Source: a candidate division TA06 bacterium DG_78
Lineage (GTDB): Bacteria; Hydrothermota; Tepidihabitantia; SM23-42
Direction: 5' to 3'
Length of the DNA stretch: 6,978 nucleotides
NCBI GenBank assembly: GCA_001303225.1
Contig: LJNI01000123.1
Coordinates: 1 to 6,978 of the forward strand
Below are positions 1 through 4,833 of the stretch, piece by piece. The notes beneath the pieces were generated by a model, which saw only the letters and a program-made list of their open reading frames with translations, had not been told where the DNA came from and ran no database searches. A program made the translations under genes and the position numbers. Position 1 is the first letter of the stretch. Every line of letters starts with the position of its first letter.

Positions 1-1
1 A

Positions 2-322
2 ACCTCCACTATTTTATCGGAGAGAGAAGTAAATGAAAGTCTACTTAAGGAACCTGCTGAAAAGAAATTATATGGTAAAGGGCAGGAGATTAAATCAAAA
101 TCGGAACAATTTTTAGGGTCGCAGAATTATCTAGGCATCCTCAACCTCTTATTAGCGATACGAACCGATATTGATACATTCTTTGATGATGTACTCGTTA
201 TGTGTGATGATGAAAAACTGAAACGTAATCGCCTGGTTCTTGTCAACTTTATAAATCAGATCTTTTTGAAATTTGCCGACTTTTCACAAATCGTCATTGA
301 GGGAGAAAAAACACAGGAGTAG
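2..322 (+). CDS. glyS: Glycyl-tRNA synthetase beta subunit, C-terminal fragment (5' truncated by window edge)
   Basis: This is an open frame from the window edge to a TAG stop, 106 residues long. GlyS is the beta subunit of the alpha2beta2 bacterial glycyl-tRNA synthetase and contributes tRNA binding, while the alpha subunit (GlyQ) carries the catalytic core. What is visible is the helical C-terminal anticodon-binding region. The segment DTFFDDVLVMCDDEKLKRNR, followed by a helix ending FLKFADFSQI, matches the conserved GlyS tail (in E. coli a similar 'FFDxVMVMxEDxxxRxNRLxLL' stretch). The rest of the gene lies upstream of the window. The next gene, aspS, begins 3 nt after the stop in the same frame, and its Shine-Dalgarno lies inside the last glyS codons, so the two are very probably one operon. 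Recognition rests on the tail alone, but that tail is distinctive. Confidence 0.88.
   Translation, partial: TSTILSEREVNESLLKEPAEKKLYGKGQEIKSKSEQFLGSQNYLGILNLLLAIRTDIDTFFDDVLVMCDDEKLKRNRLVLVNFINQIFLKFADFSQIVIEGEKTQE
315..319 (+). promoter_or_regulatory. Shine-Dalgarno that decides the aspS start
   Basis: AGGAG lies within the last two sense codons of glyS. It is 6 nt upstream of the ATC at 326, an ideal distance for initiation there. It is 15 nt from the ATA at 335 and about 100 nt from the first in-frame TTG at 422, so it supports only a start at or next to 326. Confidence 0.65.
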
Positions 323-325
323 CAT

Positions 326-2020
326 ATCAAAAAAATATTTTTCGAAAACATTCAAAAACAGAGCGTCGGTCAGCAGATCGAAGTCTTCGGGTGGATTGAC
401 CGAATTCGTAATCTCGGTGGTTTGGTCTTTGTTGATTTGAGAGATAGAACAGCTGTCTTACAGGTTGTCATCGACCCACGAAAAATTCCCCAGGCAAACG
501 ATGTGGGATTACAAGATTGCATTCACGCTGTTGGTATAGTCCGTGAGCGTCCCGATAACCAGAAAAATCAAAAAATGAAAACTGGTGATGTCGAGTTAGA
601 AACTGTTCAATTACACACCTTAGCTAAATCACGTGTTCCTCCATTCGTCATTGAGAATGATGTTAAGGCAAACGAAGAATTGCGGCTTCGTTATCGCTAC
701 CTCGATCTGCGTCGTGGAACCATGCAACAAAACATTATACTCAGATACCGTGTTGTTACTGCAATGCGTGAGTATTTGAATAAAAACGATTTTATTGAAA
801 TTGAAACTCCGATATTAACCCGCAGCATGCCTGAAGGCGCGAGAGATTATCTCGTGCCATCACGTCTCTATTCCAAAAAATTCTACGCGCTTGCACAATC
901 ACCACAAATGTACAAACAACTTCTGATGGTAGCTGGGTTTGAACGGTATTACCAGATTGCGCGTTGCATGCGTGATGAAGATCCCAGACATGACCGACAG
1001 CCCGAACACACGCAGATCGATATCGAAATGTCATTTGTCGATGAAGACGATGTGTTCACCATTGCTGAAGGTATGTTCGCTCATATATTTAAAAAAGTCA
1101 TGGAGCAAGAATTAAGGATACCATTTCCAAGATTAACATATGAACAAGCAATAGAAGAATATGGCACGGATAAACCTGACCTCCGTTTTGAAATGAAAAT
1201 TAGAAATTTGAAAGATATCTTTAGTAACAAAAATTTCCCGCCATTCAAAGATAAAAAAGAAATTAGAGGATTAGTTGTGAAAAATGGTAGCAAGATTACA
1301 AGAAAGATACTCGATGAATTCAGTGAAACTGCAAAGAAAACAGGTTTATCTGGAATCTTTTGGACAAAAAAAGAAGAGGCATTCAGTGGTAGTATCGCAA
1401 AATTAATGGACGAAGAAATTGCCAAGAAGATAAATTTAGAAAAAGGTGATTTGCTTCTTATCTCTGCTGGTAATGATAAAATATTTTCTTTTCTCGGCAG
1501 ATTGAGAAATGAAATCGCGAAAGAACTCAATTTACACGAAAATGGATTTAGATTTTTATGGGTAACTGATTTTCCGATATTTGAGATTGATAAAAAGACT
1601 GGCAAATTTACAGCGAGTCATCACATATTTACTCAGCCAAAAAAGGAAGACATTGAATATATTGAATCAGAACCACTGCGTGTACGTGGAAGATTATATG
1701 ATTTAGTCTGCAATGGCAATGAGCTCGCATCAGGGAGTATCAGGAACCATAATCGCACGTTACAGGAAAGGCTCTTTAAAGTAGCAAATATGGATAAAAA
1801 TAAATATACGATGTTACTCGATGCATTAGAATATGGCGCGCCACCGCATGGCGGTATTGCTCCTGGTATTGACCGTATTATCATGGTTTTGGCTGGATTA
1901 ACTTCAATCAGAGAGGTCATCGCTTTTCCCAAAACAACTCAAGCGCAGGGCCTGCTCGAGGGAATTCCTGATGTTGTCGATCCGAAGCAGCTCAAGGAAC
2001 TCAACATAACATTTGAGTGA
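326..2020 (+). CDS. aspS: Aspartyl-tRNA synthetase, apparent ATC start
   Basis: This class II synthetase charges tRNA-Asp in the cytoplasm. From 326 it is 564 aa, slightly shorter than the usual 585-600. An N-terminal OB-fold anticodon-binding domain (about residues 1-110) contains VGQQIEVFGWIDRIRNLGG. Motif 1 (FIEIETP) begins at residue 156, motif 2 (RDEDPRHDRQ) at 216, the bacterial GAD insertion spans roughly 285-405, and motif 3 (PPHGGIAPGIDR) ends at Arg517. The C-terminus AFPKTTQAQGLLEG is typical. Leu follows RN in the OB fold, where P. aeruginosa non-discriminating AspRS has His31, which hints at a tRNA-Asp-specific enzyme (inference). The start is odd: no ATG, GTG or TTG lies in frame between the glyS stop and TTG 422, and starting at 422 would delete a third of the OB fold. 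ATC 326 has a well-spaced AGGAG and puts the conserved VGQQ and GW at residues 14-17 and 22-23, as in E. coli AspRS. A sequencing or assembly error changing ATG to ATC is possible. Family assignment is certain; the start is not. Confidence 0.95.
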   Translation: MKKIFFENIQKQSVGQQIEVFGWIDRIRNLGGLVFVDLRDRTAVLQVVIDPRKIPQANDVGLQDCIHAVGIVRERPDNQKNQKMKTGDVELETVQLHTLAKSRVPPFVIENDVKANEELRLRYRYLDLRRGTMQQNIILRYRVVTAMREYLNKNDFIEIETPILTRSMPEGARDYLVPSRLYSKKFYALAQSPQMYKQLLMVAGFERYYQIARCMRDEDPRHDRQPEHTQIDIEMSFVDEDDVFTIAEGMFAHIFKKVMEQELRIPFPRLTYEQAIEEYGTDKPDLRFEMKIRNLKDIFSNKNFPPFKDKKEIRGLVVKNGSKITRKILDEFSETAKKTGLSGIFWTKKEEAFSGSIAKLMDEEIAKKINLEKGDLLLISAGNDKIFSFLGRLRNEIAKELNLHENGFRFLWVTDFPIFEIDKKTGKFTASHHIFTQPKKEDIEYIESEPLRVRGRLYDLVCNGNELASGSIRNHNRTLQERLFKVANMDKNKYTMLLDALEYGAPPHGGIAPGIDRIIMVLAGLTSIREVIAFPKTTQAQGLLEGIPDVVDPKQLKELNITFE

Positions 2021-2039
2021 TTTCAAACAATTTTGAAAT
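2020..2039 (+). other. Short AT-rich hairpin just after aspS
   Basis: An 8-bp inverted repeat (ATTTCAAA / TTTGAAAT) with a 4-nt CAAT loop starts at the last base of the aspS stop codon. It contains a single G-C pair and is not followed by a U-tract, so it is a poor intrinsic terminator. It may protect or mark the 3' end of the glyS-aspS transcript, or be chance. Confidence 0.3.
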
Positions 2040-2052
2040 ACAGAACGCCACA

Positions 2053-2096
2053 AGTGCTGGAAAGTGCAATAAGTGCTGGAGAGCGCAACAAAGTGC
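2053..2096 (+). repeat. Five AGYGC motifs at 9-10 bp spacing upstream of a promoter
   Basis: AGTGC occurs at 2053, 2063, 2072 and 2092, and AGCGC at 2082, giving intervals of 10, 9, 10 and 10 bp. At a larger scale the stretch is an imperfect tandem repeat of a 19-20 bp unit (AAGTGCTGGAAAGTGCAAT, then a variant, then a partial third copy at 2091). The block ends 4 bp before the presumed -35 box of the next gene. A period of about one helical turn puts every copy on the same DNA face, as in operator arrays. It could equally be a local copy of a dispersed genomic repeat. No known binding factor is recognised. Confidence 0.6.
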
Positions 2097-2100
2097 TAGG

Positions 2101-2128
2101 TTGATTTTCAAAAAATAGTATATATAAT
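2101..2128 (+). promoter_or_regulatory. Sigma70-like promoter for the bactofilin-like gene
   Basis: A -35 box TTGATT (2101-2106) is followed after 16 bp by a perfect -10 TATAAT (2123-2128). Transcription would begin near 2135, at the first base of AGGAGG, leaving a leader of only about 11 nt. The surrounding DNA is very AT-rich, so a chance -10 match is possible, and another -10-like TAGTAT (2116-2121) overlaps the region. Confidence 0.5.
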
Positions 2129-2132
2129 TTTC

Positions 2133-2142
2133 AGAGGAGGTG
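2133..2142 (+). promoter_or_regulatory. Strong Shine-Dalgarno selecting the ATG at 2146
   Basis: AGAGGAGGTG is nearly the full anti-16S complement. Its AGGAGG core ends 5 nt before ATG 2146. The in-frame GTG at 2140 lies inside the Shine-Dalgarno itself, so it cannot be the start that this site serves. Confidence 0.8.
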
Positions 2143-2145
2143 GAT

Positions 2146-3303
2146 ATGAAAAAAATCCAATGGATTATCAGTGTACTATCCATTATGGTGCTGTTCGCGC
2201 CTGGTTATGCCCTTATTATCAACTCAGGTCAAACAGTCGATATCAAAGAGGATGAAATCATTGATGACGACCTCATTATCTTTGCCCAAGAAGTCGATAT
2301 CAAAGGAACGGTTACCGGTGATGTCTGTGTATTTGCACAGGATGTTACGATAACCGGTGAAATCGGTGGTACGATAGTCGCCGGTGCCTCATCGATCGAT
2401 ATCGATGCAACGAGTGCAAAGACAGTGTGGGCAGCAGGAGGTAATATCGATATCTCAGGCGATATCACCAAGAATGTTATACTCGCTGGTGGTCAACTCT
2501 TAGTGAGCGAAGACGCCAATATCGGAAGAGATTTTATTGTATACGGTGGTAAGTTGACAGTCGAGGGCGATATTGTTGGAGAAATAAAAGGTGGTGTCGG
2601 AAAATTCGTCATGGCAGGACGGAGTAGTGACATAACTATTAGTGCTGAGCAAGCAAAAATCACCTCTCAGGCGAGAATTGCTGGTGACCTCATTATAGAT
2701 AGTGGTGCAGAACCAGTCATTGAAGAAGGTGCAGTCATTGCCGGCGAAGTAAAATTTGAGAAACGGAAAGCAGAAGAAAAAAAGGCATATTTCGCACTCG
2801 CACCTTTTATCGCATTCATGATTACCTTCATTAAAATAATCATATTCATTTCAAAACTTATCGTGGGTATCCTCATCATTGCATTGCTCAAGGGTTACGC
2901 AAGAAGACTCATGAATACGCTCAATGCGTCAACGTGGAAATGCTTAGGATGGGGATTTTTATCACTCATCGTCATCCCAGTCGCCACTGCAATACTCTTT
3001 ATGGTGCTGATTGGATTTCCACTCGCACTATTTGGCACCTTTATTTATATGATACTCCTCTACCTCGCTTCAATATTTATCGCCATGGTGATTGGAGAGA
3101 AAATCATACAGCTCTTCAAAAAAAGAGGAGAAATCTCACTCTATCCTTCATTCATCATTGGACTTATAGTACTCTTTGTGCTCGGTTGGATTCCGATACT
3201 AGGATTTTTTGTAAAACTCTTTGTGCTACTCTTCGGTTCTGGTATGATTATTTTGGGAACGTGGGATATAGTGAAGGAGATGAGGAAGAAAAAGCTCATT
3301 TAA
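2146..3303 (+). CDS. Bactofilin-like (polymer-forming) domain protein with multi-pass membrane C-terminus
   Basis: A 385-residue protein in three parts. Residues 1-22 form a signal peptide: lysines, a hydrophobic core, then APGYA before Leu23. Residues about 30-204 are a glycine-punctuated beta-repeat region with a recurring short pattern (VDIKGTVTGDVCVFAQ, VTITGEIGGTIVAG, IDISGDITKNVILAGG, LTVEGDIVGEIKGG), as in bactofilin/CcmA-type beta-helices. A charged hinge (KRKAEEKK, 206-213) leads into a very hydrophobic region (215-375) with about five or six probable membrane segments and a basic tail, MRKKKLI. The signal peptide implies that the beta domain is exported, unlike cytosolic bactofilins. 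Proteins of this architecture are commonly labelled 'polymer-forming cytoskeletal protein', but their function is largely unknown. An envelope scaffold or sensor role is inference. It has its own promoter-like region and is followed after 6 bp by an NtrC-type regulator, so the two probably share a transcript. Confidence 0.85.
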   Translation: MKKIQWIISVLSIMVLFAPGYALIINSGQTVDIKEDEIIDDDLIIFAQEVDIKGTVTGDVCVFAQDVTITGEIGGTIVAGASSIDIDATSAKTVWAAGGNIDISGDITKNVILAGGQLLVSEDANIGRDFIVYGGKLTVEGDIVGEIKGGVGKFVMAGRSSDITISAEQAKITSQARIAGDLIIDSGAEPVIEEGAVIAGEVKFEKRKAEEKKAYFALAPFIAFMITFIKIIIFISKLIVGILIIALLKGYARRLMNTLNASTWKCLGWGFLSLIVIPVATAILFMVLIGFPLALFGTFIYMILLYLASIFIAMVIGEKIIQLFKKRGEISLYPSFIIGLIVLFVLGWIPILGFFVKLFVLLFGSGMIILGTWDIVKEMRKKKLI

Positions 3304-3309
3304 TATTCA

Positions 3310-4641
3310 ATGCATATCCTTGTCGTCGATGACGAAGAAAAACAGCGTGACCTTCTCGCCGGTTTTTTAAGAAAAAAAGGTTATGCAGTAACCACATTAG
3401 CTTCGGGTAAAGAAGCGATTGAAAAAAATCGCACTACTGGATTCGACCTGGCAATCCTCGATTTAAAGATGCCTGAGGTCGATGGTATTGAGACGATAAC
3501 AAGGATGAGAGAGATAGATCCCGAAACGTATTTTATCATCCTCACCGGCTACGGCACTGTTGAATCTGCTGTTGAAGCAATGAGGTGTGGAGCATATGAT
3601 TACATTAATAAACCAATCAATCTCGATGAACTCGAACTACTCATCGAACGTATTTATAAAGAACAAACATTGCACCAAGAACTGGCAGCTTTGCGCGACG
3701 AAATCAAAGAAGATGTTAAGTTTGAATCATTCGTAGCCGACAGTAAAAAAATGAAGGATGTACTTGCGCTTATTTCACGGGTAGCAAAATCAAATTCAAC
3801 TGCCCTCCTTCTTGGTCAATCAGGTACTGGCAAGGAATTGGTAGCGCGTCTCATTCATGAGGCAAGCCCCCGAAAGAACAATCGTTTCATTGCAATTTCG
3901 TGCGCTGCACTTCCTGAAACATTACTCGAGAGTGAACTCTTCGGTTATGAAAGAGGTGCGTTTTCCGGAGCCGAAAAACGAAAGATAGGTAAGTTTGAAC
4001 TTGCCCATCGGGGAACACTCTTTTTGGATGAGATCGGTGATTTACCACTCAGCATTCAAGTCAAATTACTCCGTGTTCTACAAGAATTTACCTTCGAGCG
4101 GCTCGGAAGCAATACACCAATCAATGTCGATGTCCGCTTGATTTCAGCAACCAACCAAGATTTGAAAAAGAAAATTGCTGATGGTACATTCCGTGAAGAT
4201 TTATACTATCGATTGAATGTCATCACCATCGAGATTCCACCATTGAAAGATAGAAGAGAAGATATAAAGCCACTGACGGCACATAGTATTAAAAAATTCT
4301 CTCGCAAACATAATAAACAGGTAAAGGGTATTACAAAAGATGCTCTGAGTCATCTGATGAGATATGATTGGCCTGGTAATGTACGGGAATTAGAAAATGT
4401 CATTGAACGTGCAGTTGTTCTCTGTCGCAGCGAACTCATTGATGTGACCGACATTCCATTGAGAACCGGGGCAGACACACCTCACTATGAATCTGAAATA
4501 CTCAAGGATGTAGAAAGAGAACATATAAAAACAGTACTACAAAAAGTCAACTGGAACCTATCCGAGGCAGCAAAGAGACTTGGTATTCATCGTAATACGC
4601 TCAGATTGAAAATAAAAGAGTATGGAATAGAGAAAAAATAA
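3310..4641 (+). CDS. NtrC-family sigma54-dependent response regulator
   Basis: A 443-aa three-domain transcription activator of the NtrC/ZraR/AtoC type. Receiver domain, 1-115: acidic pair Asp7-Asp8, phosphoacceptor Asp51 (in LAILDLKMP), Thr79 and Lys101. Sigma54-interaction AAA+ domain, about 142-370: Walker A GQSGTGKE (169-176), sigma54-contact loop GAFSGA (216-221), Walker B GTLFLDEIGD (235-244), FREDLYYRLNV with candidate arginine fingers Arg295/Arg301, and WPGNVREL (354-361). A Fis-type helix-turn-helix, LSEAAKRLGIHRNTLRLKIK, starts at 417. All catalytic residues look intact. Departures from the commonest forms are Q170 for E in Walker A and Ser219 for Thr in GAFTGA. The start is 6 nt after the preceding stop without a clear Shine-Dalgarno, suggesting translational coupling. 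No histidine kinase is in the window, so its partner and regulon are unknown; the bactofilin-like gene is a plausible functional partner by position only. Confidence 0.95.
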   Translation: MHILVVDDEEKQRDLLAGFLRKKGYAVTTLASGKEAIEKNRTTGFDLAILDLKMPEVDGIETITRMREIDPETYFIILTGYGTVESAVEAMRCGAYDYINKPINLDELELLIERIYKEQTLHQELAALRDEIKEDVKFESFVADSKKMKDVLALISRVAKSNSTALLLGQSGTGKELVARLIHEASPRKNNRFIAISCAALPETLLESELFGYERGAFSGAEKRKIGKFELAHRGTLFLDEIGDLPLSIQVKLLRVLQEFTFERLGSNTPINVDVRLISATNQDLKKKIADGTFREDLYYRLNVITIEIPPLKDRREDIKPLTAHSIKKFSRKHNKQVKGITKDALSHLMRYDWPGNVRELENVIERAVVLCRSELIDVTDIPLRTGADTPHYESEILKDVEREHIKTVLQKVNWNLSEAAKRLGIHRNTLRLKIKEYGIEKK

Positions 4642-4647
4642 CGCACT

Positions 4648-4769
4648 AAACGCAGTATCGTCCGTATGGGATTCGCAGCATCATTACATTTGTAGTATCG
4701 CCTACGGCTTGCAATAATTTTTGCAAATTCCTAAGTGGATAATTCTGCAAGCAAAGCGATACTGCGTTT
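4648..4769 (+). repeat. 13-bp inverted repeat enclosing GCAGTATCG-like copies
   Basis: AAACGCAGTATCG (4648-4660) is perfectly complementary to CGATACTGCGTTT (4757-4769). Inside and around this pair a 9-mer core recurs: forward GCAGTATCG at 4652, degenerate GCAGCATCA at 4675 and GTAGTATCG at 4692, then reverse-oriented CGATACTGC at 4757 and CGATCCTGC at 4783. A smaller potential hairpin, TTGCAA-taattt-TTGCAA, sits at 4709-4726. The layout resembles a REP/BIME-like intergenic element or a structured 3' UTR. It is not a classical terminator, because the 13-bp stem has a loop of about 96 nt and only a TTTT tract at its 3' end. Confidence 0.6.
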
Positions 4770-4792
4770 TCTGCGAGTGAAACGATCCTGCG
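4745..4792 (+). repeat. Imperfect direct repeat, 22-bp unit, period 26
   Basis: The 22-mers at 4745-4766 and 4771-4792 match at 17 of 22 positions, both running from CTGC to CCTGCG or ACTGCG. The first copy overlaps the right arm of the 13-bp inverted repeat. The second ends 6 bp before the pyrG -35 box. Confidence 0.55.
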
Positions 4793-4798
4793 TTGCAC

Positions 4799-4826
4799 TT
4801 GACACACGTTCTTTTTTAGCTATACT
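4799..4826 (+). promoter_or_regulatory. Near-consensus sigma70 promoter of pyrG, predicting a leaderless transcript
   Basis: A perfect -35 TTGACA (4799-4804) is separated by 16 bp from TATACT (4821-4826, five of six consensus bases). Transcription would start about 7 nt beyond the -10, near 4832-4834, on or next to the A of the pyrG ATG. No Shine-Dalgarno is present between the -10 box and the ATG, which agrees with a leaderless mRNA. Confidence 0.72.
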
Positions 4827-4833
4827 ATAGAAC

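Noticed and set aside
297..335. A frame-3 start (TTG 297) followed by slippage on the A7 run to make AspRS
   Set aside because: It needs both a weak start inside glyS and a programmed -1 shift, and gives an N-terminal extension unlike AspRS. The ATC start explains the data more simply.
1081..1605. Long minus-strand open frame (174 codons) inside aspS
   Set aside because: It is antisense to a conserved coding region with low-complexity Ser/Phe/Leu-rich translation typical of a shadow frame and no recognisable motif; the same holds for the other minus-strand open frames.
422..2020. Starting aspS at the TTG at 422
   Set aside because: It would remove about 32 residues of the conserved OB-fold, including VGQQ...GW, and no Shine-Dalgarno precedes it. 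The homologous frame clearly continues upstream to 326.
2020..2039. Hairpin after aspS as a rho-independent terminator
   Set aside because: The stem has only one G-C pair and no following U-tract; it is kept only as a weak hairpin.
2140..2145. GTG at 2140 as the start of the bactofilin-like gene
   Set aside because: It overlaps the Shine-Dalgarno (AGAGGAGGTG). ATG 2146 has correct spacing and begins a normal signal peptide.
2934..3332. Plus-strand 132-codon frame overlapping the end of the bactofilin-like gene
   Set aside because: It is an out-of-frame shadow of a clear membrane-protein frame; the translation has no family resemblance and it has no Shine-Dalgarno.
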